From: JAVBMC01 sp031552845
Lineage (GTDB): Bacteria > Verrucomicrobiota > Kiritimatiellia > RFP12 > DVOR01
DNA length: 40,829 bases
NCBI GenBank assembly: GCA_031552845.1
Contig: JAVBMC010000079.1
Coordinates: 1-40,829 of the forward strand
Reading direction: 5' to 3'
The notes under the pieces were generated by a model. It was not told where the DNA came from. It was given only the letters and a program-made list of their open reading frames with translations, and ran no database searches. A program made the position numbers and the translations under genes. This document shows positions 23,906-32,038 of this stretch, piece by piece; the stretch's first letter is position 1; the number at the start of each line of letters is the position of its first letter.

Positions 23906-26445
23906 AAATAAAGCTAGCCGCTACTGCTGTTTTACTAGCCGTAATTGCCAACGCGGAGACGCTTCGTTATCCGCAGCCGGCCTACCGCGCGGAAGATTTC
24001 ATCGATAGCATCGGTATCTCAGGCACTCCTGCGGAGTCCAAGCCCGGCGGGCGCTATAACTATCCGCCGGAAGTCTTTCTCGACTTGGGCATTCGATATT
24101 ATCGCGCTGTTTTAAAGAACGCCGTGACGCCGAAGGATTACCCTATCCGTGTTGAAAAATACTGGCGCGAGTACGGTGTGCGTCCCTTAATGCTGATTGA
24201 CCCCGGCAAAAGCGGAGAACCTACAAATTTAGTGCGACTGGTAAAGGAGCATGCCAAGGGAGCGATTGCACAGATCGAAGGCCCCAACGAGTGCAACAAC
24301 AAGTTCCCTCCGCAAAACCTTAACCTCAAATACAAAGGCAAGACCGACGAGGCGGCGGGAACTTTGTATATGAACGATGTTTACCAAGCGCTCAAGGCCG
24401 ACCCGGAAACAAAGGATATTCCCGTCGTTGCTTATACGGCTATCTTCTCGGACTATTCAATGGCGCGGCCGCACGATGCGTTCGACTTTGCCAACATGCA
24501 TTCGTATCAGGGTTACCGCGTGCCTTCATCCAGCCTGATGCCGAACGTCACACGCTTTAATAACATCTATCCTTCCGGTGCTGTCATCAAGCCTTTTGTG
24601 CCGACGGAGTGCGGTTATAATATCGAGAGTGACAAGTCGAACGGCACGTTCATCCGCGGCAATCCGCGTGCACAGGCATTGAACATCCCGATGCTCTTGG
24701 CGGAGTATTTCCGCCATGGCATCGCCCGCACCTATTTATTTGCCGTGCATAATGCGGATGGCTATGGTTTGCTGGAGAGCGACCAGCAGACCAAGCGTCC
24801 CTCCTACTTTGCCGTCCAAAGCCTGATGCACCTGCTCAATGATGCAACATGGGACAAGCAAGCACTCAAATGGCAATCCCGCGAATTCACGCCGCGCACG
24901 CTTTACTTTGAGGTGAATGCCGATGCGCCGGGGACGATCCATTCCCTCACGCTGCAGAAGCAGAACGGCGATTATTATCTGCTGATCTGGAATGAGGTGC
25001 AGAATTACGATCACGACAAGCGCAAGGAGCGCAATCCGCCGCCGGCGCCCGTCACGCTTAACTTCAAGACAGCGGTCAAAAGTGCCCTGCTCTACACGCA
25101 GAACGCTGAGGGCAAGTATGACGAGGCAACTGTCGCAATTCAAAATAATTCCATCAAACTGAAAGTCCCTGCCGCTGTCTCAATCCTTAAACTCACCCCC
25201 GCAGTCAAGACTGACAATATTCCTCTGCCCCCGGTGGATAAGGCCCAGATTAAAGGCACTGCCATGGAGAACAAAATCAACTTAGAATGGCAGCCTTCTA
25301 AAGATGCCAAGGGGTATTTTGTCTATCGTAATGATATGTGCATTGCGACGGTCACGCATACGACTTATGAGGATCAATCTGACTGGATACGGCCAGACCT
25401 TGGATACCGCTGGGCGATTCAACCCTTTGATGCTGATGGCAATGTCGGCCCTAAGACAGAGGTTGTTGTCACTACGCCGGCTAAAAAACCTGACTTGGTT
25501 GTAACAGAGATATCCTCCACCCCACCGTTTGATCAGATTAAGCCCGACGACAAGGTAGTCTTTAAAGGAATGGTCACCAACATCGGCAACGGGGCAACGC
25601 CTCACAAAGTCCCGGTCTCTGTTGTCTTTAGCGTGAATGGCAAAGTCTGCGGATGGGGAGGCGATTTTGTCGGACGTACGTTAGGTGCCGGTGAAAGTGC
25701 TGTCTATACCGCCAACATGGGCCCCGGCGGATGGATTGCCGAAGCGGGCACCTTCACCGTCAAAGCATTGGTGGATGATGTCAACCGCGTTAGCGGTGAA
25801 TTGAACGAGCGTAACAACATCATGGAGAAAACCATCACCATCGGCTCCACTGCCGGGGGTGTGCTTGAGGCAACGTCTCAGCCGCCGCAATGGCAGATCG
25901 ACCTCACGCAAGAGGGCACTTACGACTGGATCCTGTGGGGTTACGAAGATAAAGATGCCATCGTCCGAAAAGCCGGAGGGGCTCAGGCGTTCAGCGCAGT
26001 CCGTCATGTTGCAAAGAATGGTGCGATCGGGAAAACCGGCGGCGGGAAAAATCGTTTCGTTTGGAACAATGGCACTCCTGTGACGGAAAGTAAATCCTGT
26101 CACTGGGGACTCTGGCTCAATGGCGCAGGTAATGCGATGGAATTTGATGTAAAGGCCGGAACAACTCTACGCACATTGCGCGTTTATGTTTCCGCAACAG
26201 AGGGTGCCGCCGGACGTTTCACAGCCTCCCTCTCTGATGGCTCTGCATCTGACATCACCTGCGAATCGTGGAGCGGCAATCTTTCCCGCGCTTCATCCGC
26301 GACGCCGGGCGCATTCCAAGCCGTCTATACTGTACGCTTCAAAGCGGCCTCCGACAATCAAACGCTAAAGGTTAAATGGCAGATGGCCTCCGAGCCGAAC
26401 CAATGGAAAGCACAAGCCATCCTTCAAGCTGCCACATTGCAATAG
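23902..26445 (+). CDS. Secreted glycoside hydrolase-like protein with FN3-like and CARDB domains
   Basis: 847 residues. The signal peptide is MKIKLAATAVLLAVIANA. A TIM-barrel-like catalytic region spans about 25-430, with IEGPNECNN (Glu130, candidate acid/base) and PFVPTECGYN (Glu236, candidate nucleophile), about 106 residues apart as in clan GH-A enzymes. Residues about 445-525 form an FN3-like module, about 528-648 a CARDB domain (PDLVVTEISSTPPFDQIKPD, then MVTNIGNG), and about 650-847 a final beta-sandwich. It overlaps the previous gene by 4 bases and is the last gene of the operon. The two glycosidases probably attack one complex polysaccharide, outside the cytoplasm. The family cannot be assigned without a search. 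Confidence 0.75.
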   Translation: MKIKLAATAVLLAVIANAETLRYPQPAYRAEDFIDSIGISGTPAESKPGGRYNYPPEVFLDLGIRYYRAVLKNAVTPKDYPIRVEKYWREYGVRPLMLIDPGKSGEPTNLVRLVKEHAKGAIAQIEGPNECNNKFPPQNLNLKYKGKTDEAAGTLYMNDVYQALKADPETKDIPVVAYTAIFSDYSMARPHDAFDFANMHSYQGYRVPSSSLMPNVTRFNNIYPSGAVIKPFVPTECGYNIESDKSNGTFIRGNPRAQALNIPMLLAEYFRHGIARTYLFAVHNADGYGLLESDQQTKRPSYFAVQSLMHLLNDATWDKQALKWQSREFTPRTLYFEVNADAPGTIHSLTLQKQNGDYYLLIWNEVQNYDHDKRKERNPPPAPVTLNFKTAVKSALLYTQNAEGKYDEATVAIQNNSIKLKVPAAVSILKLTPAVKTDNIPLPPVDKAQIKGTAMENKINLEWQPSKDAKGYFVYRNDMCIATVTHTTYEDQSDWIRPDLGYRWAIQPFDADGNVGPKTEVVVTTPAKKPDLVVTEISSTPPFDQIKPDDKVVFKGMVTNIGNGATPHKVPVSVVFSVNGKVCGWGGDFVGRTLGAGESAVYTANMGPGGWIAEAGTFTVKALVDDVNRVSGELNERNNIMEKTITIGSTAGGVLEATSQPPQWQIDLTQEGTYDWILWGYEDKDAIVRKAGGAQAFSAVRHVAKNGAIGKTGGGKNRFVWNNGTPVTESKSCHWGLWLNGAGNAMEFDVKAGTTLRTLRVYVSATEGAAGRFTASLSDGSASDITCESWSGNLSRASSATPGAFQAVYTVRFKAASDNQTLKVKWQMASEPNQWKAQAILQAATLQ

Positions 26446-26505
26446 TTTCATCCTTTGAAACAAGAGTGAAATGAATGATTCGTCGGAAAGGCCTGCCGTT
26501 TGCAG

Positions 26506-26534
26506 TTGACCTTTGGGCGAAAAAAAGGCATAAT
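26506..26534 (+). promoter_or_regulatory. Promoter of tRNA-Gly
   Basis: TTGACC (26506-26511), exactly 17 bases and CATAAT (26529-26534). The predicted start is about 6 bases before the mature tRNA 5' end, typical of a tRNA promoter with a short leader. Confidence 0.7.
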
Positions 26535-26546
26535 ACGCGCTGTTTT

Positions 26547-26620
26547 GCGAGCGTAGTTCAATGGTAGAACTCCAGCCTTCCAAGCTGGTCACACGGGTTC
26601 GATTCCCGTCGCTCGCTCCA
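26547..26620 (+). tRNA. tRNA-Gly (anticodon TCC)
   Basis: A 74-base cloverleaf with encoded CCA. The acceptor stem GCGAGCG (26547-26553) pairs with CGCTCGC (26610-26616), followed by discriminator T and CCA (26618-26620). The anticodon stem CCAGC/GCTGG encloses the loop CTTCCAA, giving anticodon TCC (26579-26581) for GGA codons. The T-arm is CGGGTTCGATTCCCG. It is immediately followed by the dehydrogenase gene, and may be co-transcribed with it. Confidence 0.96.
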
Positions 26621-26648
26621 TCTTTTTGAGCACGCCCCCGGAGAATAT

Positions 26649-27500
26649 ATGGACATCGGCTTTATCGGCACCGGAATTATGGGCGCTCCAATGGCAGCGC
26701 ACTTGATGCGCGCAGGACACACCCTGCAGATCCACACCCGCACACCTGCCAAAGCACAGTCTTTGCTGGGCGCAAGCGCCACGTGGCACGATACTCCCGA
26801 AGCGCTGACAAGTTGTCCCGTGATTTTTACCATGCTGAGCATGCCGGCTGATGTGGAGGATGTATACAAAAACCATCTATTACCACACGTACACTCTGGC
26901 ACAATCCTTGCCGACTTTACCACCTCCAGCCCTGCTCTCGCGGTGGGCTTAGCACAAATTGCGGAGACGCGTAGCACTTACTTGTTGGATACTCCGGTGA
27001 CCGGTGGAGACGTTGGCGCGAAGAATGGCACGCTGTCTATTCTTGCAGGAGGCAACGAACAGGCATTTCAAACTATCCTGCCGCTGTTGCAATGTTTCGG
27101 TTCTACCATCACGCACTTTGGTTCGGCAGGGAGTGGTCAGCATGCAAAGCTCGCGAATCAGATTGTCATTGCCGGGACGTTGCAAGGCGTGGCCGAAGCG
27201 CTCGCCTATGGACACATCAAGGGACTCGATTGCCAACAGCTCTTAAAGGCAATCGGCGGTGGTGCGGCAAGCAGCTGGCAGTTGAATAACTTGGGACCGA
27301 AGATGTTGGCGGGAGATTTCAAGCCCGGCTTTATGATTCAGCACCTGCTCAAGGATATCAGGCTGGCGTTGGATGAAGCTGGGAAGTCCGGACTTGCCCT
27401 GCCCGCGCTTGCGCTGGCACGGGCGCGCTATGAAGCGCTACGCGATAAACTTCAGGGAACACAGGCGCTGATTCAGGAGTTCATCCCTCCGGCTGTTTGA
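26649..27500 (+). CDS. NAD(P)-dependent beta-hydroxyacid dehydrogenase (3-hydroxyisobutyrate dehydrogenase / tartronate semialdehyde reductase family)
   Basis: 283 residues. The Rossmann motif GFIGTGIMGAPMAAHLMRAG begins at residue 4. The substrate-binding segment DTPVTGGDVGAKNGTLSIL (114-132) and the catalytic lysine Lys167 in GQHAKLANQ are both present, and the C-terminal helical domain reads GFMIQHLLKDIRLALDEAG. The family reduces or oxidises short beta-hydroxyacids such as 3-hydroxyisobutyrate, tartronate semialdehyde or succinic semialdehyde. The exact substrate cannot be told. The length is normal. The gene lies 28 bases after the tRNA, with GGAGAATAT just upstream of the ATG. Its last 20 bases overlap the convergent larE-like gene. 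Confidence 0.9.
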   Translation: MDIGFIGTGIMGAPMAAHLMRAGHTLQIHTRTPAKAQSLLGASATWHDTPEALTSCPVIFTMLSMPADVEDVYKNHLLPHVHSGTILADFTTSSPALAVGLAQIAETRSTYLLDTPVTGGDVGAKNGTLSILAGGNEQAFQTILPLLQCFGSTITHFGSAGSGQHAKLANQIVIAGTLQGVAEALAYGHIKGLDCQQLLKAIGGGAASSWQLNNLGPKMLAGDFKPGFMIQHLLKDIRLALDEAGKSGLALPALALARARYEALRDKLQGTQALIQEFIPPAV

Positions 27501-28119
27501 GTTCCATGCGGATGCGTATAGTGGGATAGCCTAGTACTAGCATCCGGTTCTCGGCGTCGTCAATAATCTGCGTATTCTCCGGCGTGACGCTGACTCCAAA
27601 TGGCACGCGTGTGGCCAGGCAAGAGGCGGCTGGAGTACTCCAATTCGGCAATCCCCACGCCTTCGCCAGCTCCCGTAATTCTTTCTTGCCAAGGCCTGCT
27701 GTTTTCAACGGCGACAGCACGCCAAGCTCTTTAGCCGCACGCGCTCCGGGGCGCTCTTCATCCAAATCGTCCGCCTGCGTGCCATCCACTAAACAGCAGT
27801 CCGCCGGCAGGATTGAACGGATGGTTGAGAAGATCAGTTTCTTGCAGTGATAACAACGGTCCGGTGGATTGTCTTTGAGGAATGGGGCCTGCGTCAGATC
27901 AACAGGGATAGACTCAAGCGGCAATGCCAGTTGTTCGGTCAACTGACGCATCATGGTCAGTTCGCGCGATGTCTGCAGAAATGTTTGGATATGCACAAGG
28001 CGTGCGGCAATGCTATTGCGTTTGCACGCCATGGCCAGCACAGCACTGTCAAGTCCGCCTGAGAAGGCAATCGCCAGCGGCTGAAGTGCCTGCAACTGCT
28101 CGACCAAGCGGCGTTCCAT
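27481..28119 (-). CDS. larE: LarE-like ATP-dependent sacrificial sulfur transferase, C-terminally short
   Basis: 212 residues from the ATG at 28119, which overlaps the dctQ stop as TAATG. The PP-loop motif is AIAFSGGLDSAVLA (SGGLDS at 20-25). Other LarE hallmarks are DRCYHCKKLIF (Cys89, Cys92), VDGTQADDLDEERPGARAA, LSPLKTAGLGKKELRELA and TPAASCLATR, where Cys167 aligns with the sacrificial cysteine. LarE adenylates the pyridinium dithio-precursor and donates sulfur for the nickel-pincer cofactor of lactate racemase. Known LarE proteins are about 260-280 residues; this one stops right after YPTIRIRMEL and lacks about 55-65 C-terminal residues, including the usual GYRSGS-type ending. The stop lies inside the convergent dehydrogenase gene. 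larA, larB and larC are absent from the window. Confidence 0.8.
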   Translation of the reverse strand: MERRLVEQLQALQPLAIAFSGGLDSAVLAMACKRNSIAARLVHIQTFLQTSRELTMMRQLTEQLALPLESIPVDLTQAPFLKDNPPDRCYHCKKLIFSTIRSILPADCCLVDGTQADDLDEERPGARAAKELGVLSPLKTAGLGKKELRELAKAWGLPNWSTPAASCLATRVPFGVSVTPENTQIIDDAENRMLVLGYPTIRIRMELKQPEG

Positions 28120-28625
28120 TATTGTTCGGGCGCTTCGCCTTTGCGGAGCTTGCTGACGGTTTCGCAGAACATCTCGACTGCAAAGAGCAGGATGAATGCA
28201 CCGCTGATCGGGATGACCATATAGGCATGGCCGCGTGCAAGTCCAAGCGCCGGAGTCAGCTGATGGAAGCTCAACGCCGCCGCAACCAGCTTCCATCCGC
28301 CGCCAATCATGACGTAACCGGCAAAGAAAGCCACCAGCGTATGCACGACGCACTCGACGATCAAACCGGTTTTACGGTCCAGCTTGGAGACGAAGTAATC
28401 GACGCCTAAGTGCGACTTACGCACATAAGCGGCACTTGCGCCCAGCATGGAGGCCCAGACCAACAACAGCGTAGCCAGCTCTTCTGTCCAGCCCGCCGGA
28501 CGGCTCAGCACATAGCGGGAGAACACCTGCCAGCAGACGGCAAACACCAACACGGCCACCACGACAATCAAGGTGTACTCAAGCACCTTGATCAACAACG
28601 AGCGAATCAATTTAAAGAACTTCAT
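28119..28625 (-). CDS. dctQ: TRAP transporter small permease (DctQ)
   Basis: 168 residues with four membrane helices (about 14-34, 48-66, 88-108 and 130-152). The segment FSRYVLSRPAGWTEELATLL is the DctQ-family signature, followed by WASMLGASAAYVRKSHLGVD. The small permease is needed for high-affinity, sodium-driven uptake of carboxylates by TRAP systems, together with DctP and the large permease DctM. It overlaps dctP by 4 bases (ATGA). The next gene, where dctM is expected, is larE-like instead. Confidence 0.92.
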   Translation of the reverse strand: MKFFKLIRSLLIKVLEYTLIVVVAVLVFAVCWQVFSRYVLSRPAGWTEELATLLLVWASMLGASAAYVRKSHLGVDYFVSKLDRKTGLIVECVVHTLVAFFAGYVMIGGGWKLVAAALSFHQLTPALGLARGHAYMVIPISGAFILLFAVEMFCETVSKLRKGEAPEQ

Positions 28626-29638
28626 TTCACGGCCTCCTGACTTTGGGGCTTGAACGCACGGATGACTTCAACATACTTCCAATAAGGTTTATTATGATAC
28701 TGCTCAATCATCGGCTGCACCTTATCGATGAATGGCTGTTTGTCCGGATGGTAAATCTTGGTGCCGCCCTTTTCAATTTCCGCGAGTGACTCCTTGACCT
28801 GCTCATCCCATGCGGCACGCTGCCAGACAGAGGAGTTATGCGCAGCGGTCAGGATGATCTTCTGCTCTTCCGGCGTCAGGCGCACCCAAAGCTTCTCACT
28901 GATCAACAGCATATCCGGCACCATGGTGTGCTCGTCCAAAGAATAATGTTTGCACACTTCGTAATGACGCGACGTCGCCACGCTGGGTTCATTATTCTCA
29001 GCGCCATCCACAACGCCTTGCTGCAGGGCGGTGTAGAGTTCGCCCCATGAGATCGGCGTGGGAGCACCACCCAAAGTTCGAATAAGATTCATCGCCGTCG
29101 GGCTTTCCATCACGCGGATTTTCAAACCAATCAAGTCGTCCGGCGTTAAGATGGGCTTGCTGGTCGTATAGAAACTGCGGCTGCCCGATGAGTAGTAGCA
29201 AATACCGCGCAGCCAAACCGGCACCCCTTCATTGAGCAGGTCTTGCCCGAGCTTACCGTCCAATAACTGCCAGTACTGTTCGCGCCCGGTGAACAGATAG
29301 GGGAGCGAGAATAGCGTCAACGCAGGGATGAAGCTCTCCAACGAAGCTGCGGAAGCTTTGGTGAACTCCAGCAACCCCATCTGCAGCTGCTCTAAGTTCT
29401 CACGCTCCGAGCCGAGCTGCGCCGAGGGGAAGACTTCAATTTTGATTGCGCCATCGGTCTTCTCCAGTACCTCCGCAGCAAAGCGCACCATGCCTTGGTG
29501 GACCGTGTGCGATTCATTCAAGCCATGCCCCAGCTTGAACACACGAACCTTTTTGTTCGCCGCACGTGAGTAAAACACACCGCCGATGACGGCCGCAAGG
29601 CAGCCGAAAACAACTAACAAAGTCAAGGCTCTTTTCAT
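28622..29638 (-). CDS. dctP: TRAP transporter periplasmic solute-binding protein (DctP)
   Basis: 338 residues with an N-terminal signal or membrane anchor (about 4-22). The DctP fold is seen in HGLNESHTVHQGMVRFAAEV, IKIEVFPSAQLGSERENLEQ, LIGLKIRVMESPTAMNLIRT and ELYTALQQGVVDGAENNEPS. The Arg of GLKIRVMES is the usual carboxylate-binding residue. It captures an acidic solute, often a C4-dicarboxylate, sugar acid or 2-keto acid, in the periplasm. GGAGAAG precedes the ATG, and the gene starts 4 bases after the DUF-type gene upstream, so it is in the same transcript as lpxA. Confidence 0.93.
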   Translation of the reverse strand: MKRALTLLVVFGCLAAVIGGVFYSRAANKKVRVFKLGHGLNESHTVHQGMVRFAAEVLEKTDGAIKIEVFPSAQLGSERENLEQLQMGLLEFTKASAASLESFIPALTLFSLPYLFTGREQYWQLLDGKLGQDLLNEGVPVWLRGICYYSSGSRSFYTTSKPILTPDDLIGLKIRVMESPTAMNLIRTLGGAPTPISWGELYTALQQGVVDGAENNEPSVATSRHYEVCKHYSLDEHTMVPDMLLISEKLWVRLTPEEQKIILTAAHNSSVWQRAAWDEQVKESLAEIEKGGTKIYHPDKQPFIDKVQPMIEQYHNKPYWKYVEVIRAFKPQSQEAVK

Positions 29639-29642
29639 AGGA

Positions 29643-30080
29643 CTACTTCTCCGCCGACGGCTGATTAAAATGATGCGGGGTGCCGGCTACGCGGCGCACA
29701 TGCAAAGGATACCGCATCTTAAGCTGTTGATCCAGATGGATCTCAATCCAATGCGTGCCGATCTGTTGGAACGACAGATTAAGGAACACCTCGACGCTCG
29801 TCGCCACTTGGCTGTCACCCTCAAGCTCTACCGGCACGGGGCGTCCTTCGGCAACAACGGTCACGCCATCCGGTGCAACGATGCGCGAACGCTGCGTGAA
29901 CTTGCCGCCGCCGCAGCACCAGCGGTTCACAAGGCACAACCGGGCGCAGACGGGCATCTCTGAACGCAGCATCAACCCATCAAAAATACCGATCAGGATG
30001 AACTTGCCATTGCTCTCCTGACGGACATCATCGCAAATCAAGCTCGACTGCAAGTCGGGCTGCATGTGGACATCAGACAT
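29643..30080 (-). CDS. Hypothetical cytoplasmic protein, possibly DUF6941-like
   Basis: 145 residues, no signal peptide or membrane helix. The N-terminus reads SSLICDDVRQESNGKFILIG, which recalls the small family that opens with a CDDVR-x-E-x-x-G-K pattern (DUF6941 as I recall it). Two Cys-containing turns (LCLVNRWCCGGG) follow and the rest looks like a small beta-sandwich (FLNLSFQQIGTHWIEIHL). Function unknown. It begins at the lpxA stop (TAATG overlap) and is followed by dctP after 4 bases. Conservation of this gene in a lipid A/TRAP operon may be chance. Confidence 0.7.
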   Translation of the reverse strand: MSDVHMQPDLQSSLICDDVRQESNGKFILIGIFDGLMLRSEMPVCARLCLVNRWCCGGGKFTQRSRIVAPDGVTVVAEGRPVPVELEGDSQVATSVEVFLNLSFQQIGTHWIEIHLDQQLKMRYPLHVRRVAGTPHHFNQPSAEK

Positions 30081-30856
30081 TAGATTACCCCGCGTTGAGT
30101 GGTTTTGTAGAATTCGATCAATTGACGGATCTCCGGCGTATCGGGCAGCTCGTAACCAATACGTTCAATCGCCTGCGAACGGTTGAGGTTCTCGCGATAG
30201 ATCAATCGATAAGCTTCCTTCAGCAGCGAACAGGTTTCCAGCGAAAACCCGCGGCGCTTGAGACCGACCAGATTCACACCGCGCGTTTCGGGCGGATGCA
30301 CGCCATCGACCACCATAAACGGTGCAACATCCTGCTTAACGCTGGACAATCCGCCCACCATCGAATGCTGGCCGATGCGGACGAACTGGTGGACGCCCAC
30401 CATGCCGCCGACAACCGCATAATCATTCACCGTGACTTCACCCGCGAGCTGCACGCTGTTGGACATGATCACATGATTGCCCACGCGGCAGCCGTGCGCG
30501 ATGTGCGAGTAGGTCATCAACAGACAATCCGAGCCCATACGCGTGACTTCGCCATCCTTGGTGCCGAGGTTGATTGTTGAGAACTCGCGCATCACGCTGC
30601 GGTCGCCGACTTCGACGTACGTTGTACCGCCGGCGTATTTCAAATCCTGTGTTTTCTTGCCGATACACGCAAAGGAGAACACTTCGCAATCGCAACCGAG
30701 AGTTGTATGCCCTTCGACGCACGCATGGTGCTGTATCACAGTACGGTCGCCCAACTTGACATTCGCGCCAATGAACGCATACGCGCCAATCGACACATCA
30801 GCGCCGAGCTGCGCACCATCTTCCACAATTGCTGTCGGATGAATCATCATTGCCAT
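30080..30856 (-). CDS. lpxA: Acyl-ACP--UDP-N-acetylglucosamine O-acyltransferase LpxA
   Basis: 258 residues, the normal length. The N-terminal two thirds is a left-handed beta-helix of hexapeptide repeats (IHPTAIVEDGAQLGADVSIG and on). Diagnostic segments are GKKTQDLKYAGGTTYVEVGD, REFSTINLGT and LLMTYSHIAHGCRVGNHVIM; His121 corresponds to the catalytic His125 of E. coli LpxA. It performs the first step of lipid A synthesis, O-acylating UDP-GlcNAc, in the cytoplasm. The ATG has AAGGAGC upstream; ATGs two or three codons later are possible. It follows the lptF/G-type permease by 13 bases. Other lpx genes are not in the window. Confidence 0.95.
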   Translation of the reverse strand: MAMMIHPTAIVEDGAQLGADVSIGAYAFIGANVKLGDRTVIQHHACVEGHTTLGCDCEVFSFACIGKKTQDLKYAGGTTYVEVGDRSVMREFSTINLGTKDGEVTRMGSDCLLMTYSHIAHGCRVGNHVIMSNSVQLAGEVTVNDYAVVGGMVGVHQFVRIGQHSMVGGLSSVKQDVAPFMVVDGVHPPETRGVNLVGLKRRGFSLETCSLLKEAYRLIYRENLNRSQAIERIGYELPDTPEIRQLIEFYKTTQRGVI

Positions 30857-30869
30857 ACTTCTCTGCTCC

Positions 30870-31961
30870 TTATTGGTTCTTGGGAATCAGCCAGCCTGCG
30901 ATTGCAAAGCACAGCACGACCGGCAGCCACACCAGCACGTACGGATAGAGCCCTGCCTCTTTGCGGATAGCTTCCGCCAAAATCAAACAAAAGAAAAACG
31001 TGATGCCAATCACTAAGCTGATCGCCATGCCGATCGTCGTCTCCTTACGATGCGAGCGAATCCCCAACGGCACTCCAATCAGCACAAAACAAAAAGAAGC
31101 CGCCGCCAGCACCAAGCGGTGGTTCAACTCAAAACGCAGCTGGCTTTTCAACTGACGCATCTCCTTGCGCGGCAGATTGTCGCGGTTGGAATTCGCCGCA
31201 GCCAGCTCCGTCTTTAACTCCGCAAAAGTATAATCCACAATCTTCTTGCGGTACTTCTTGGTCTTCAGCAAATCCTTCATCACATGCGTGAACTTCGATG
31301 CCATCGCCGCACCGGGCTGGTCGTCCTGCACCGGATCAATCCGTGCCTGATACATCTCCACAATCACATCGGAACCATCGGTGCTGACCAACGCCTTTGC
31401 CGCACGGATCTGCCGCGGCACATCGGGTTTGCGGTTGTCAATGATCAGCACGTCATACAACCACTGCCCTTCCTTGCTCTCAAAATACAAATGCATCTTC
31501 GGCACATCGCTGATGAACAACCCCGGTTCCAACAATTCCAAACCGATCACCACGCTCGAGCGTGCGCCCAAATCACGCCGCACTTGATGCCCCAGCGGCG
31601 CCACCTCATTATTCAGCCAAATGCACAACACCGTAAACAGACCGCCAATCAGCAACGGCCAGCGCATCACCGTCAGAAAGTTCACGCCGCAGGCGCGCAT
31701 TGCCGATATTTCACTGTCAGCCGAAAGCCGCCCAAAAACCAACAAAGCGCTGACCAGCAGCGCAAGCGGAATCGTATAACAGATAATCTCCGGAATCCCG
31801 GAGAGAATATATTGCCCGATGATGCCGATGGGTGCGCCATCGGCCACCAGATTCGTAACCTTCACCAAAATACTGATGGACAGCACGAACGACAACACCG
31901 TCCACGCCAGTGCGAAGGACGTCAAATAAGTTGTCAGTACGTATCGTTCCAGTATCTTCAT
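30870..31961 (-). CDS. LptF/LptG-family lipopolysaccharide export permease
   Basis: 363 residues of the YjgP/YjgQ family. Six membrane helices are visible: three near the N-terminus (about 12-35, 47-75, 98-118) and three at the C-terminus (about 280-300, 308-328, 335-355), with a periplasmic beta-jellyroll domain between. Family segments include YTIPLALLVSALLVFGRLS, DSEISAMRACGVNF and LGIRSHRKETTIGMAI. LptF and LptG form the inner-membrane core that extracts LPS for transport with LptB. I cannot tell F from G. The start at ATG 31961 has no clear ribosome binding site, and the ompA terminator lies just upstream, so expression may depend on readthrough. Confidence 0.9.
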   Translation of the reverse strand: MKILERYVLTTYLTSFALAWTVLSFVLSISILVKVTNLVADGAPIGIIGQYILSGIPEIICYTIPLALLVSALLVFGRLSADSEISAMRACGVNFLTVMRWPLLIGGLFTVLCIWLNNEVAPLGHQVRRDLGARSSVVIGLELLEPGLFISDVPKMHLYFESKEGQWLYDVLIIDNRKPDVPRQIRAAKALVSTDGSDVIVEMYQARIDPVQDDQPGAAMASKFTHVMKDLLKTKKYRKKIVDYTFAELKTELAAANSNRDNLPRKEMRQLKSQLRFELNHRLVLAAASFCFVLIGVPLGIRSHRKETTIGMAISLVIGITFFFCLILAEAIRKEAGLYPYVLVWLPVVLCFAIAGWLIPKNQ

Positions 31962-31971
31962 CGGCTAGTTG

Positions 31972-32010
31972 AAAAAAAAGACCGCACCTCGAATATCCGG
32001 GCGCGGTCTT
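31972..32010 (-). terminator. Rho-independent terminator of the ompA-like gene
   Basis: On the minus strand an 8-bp stem (arms 32010-32003 and 31985-31978, AAGACCGC/GCGGTCTT) with a 17-base loop is followed by eight Ts (31979-31972). It sits about 30 bases past the ompA stop and only 10 bases before the lptF/G-type start. Confidence 0.85.
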
Positions 32011-32038
32011 CTTATTCCGGCACTAAATCCTTACGGAC

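Noticed and set aside
28120..28353. N-terminal extension of the larE-like gene
   Set aside because: The extra 78 codons lie wholly within dctQ in another frame and show no LarE similarity; the ATG at 28119 couples to the dctQ stop and begins just before the PP-loop.
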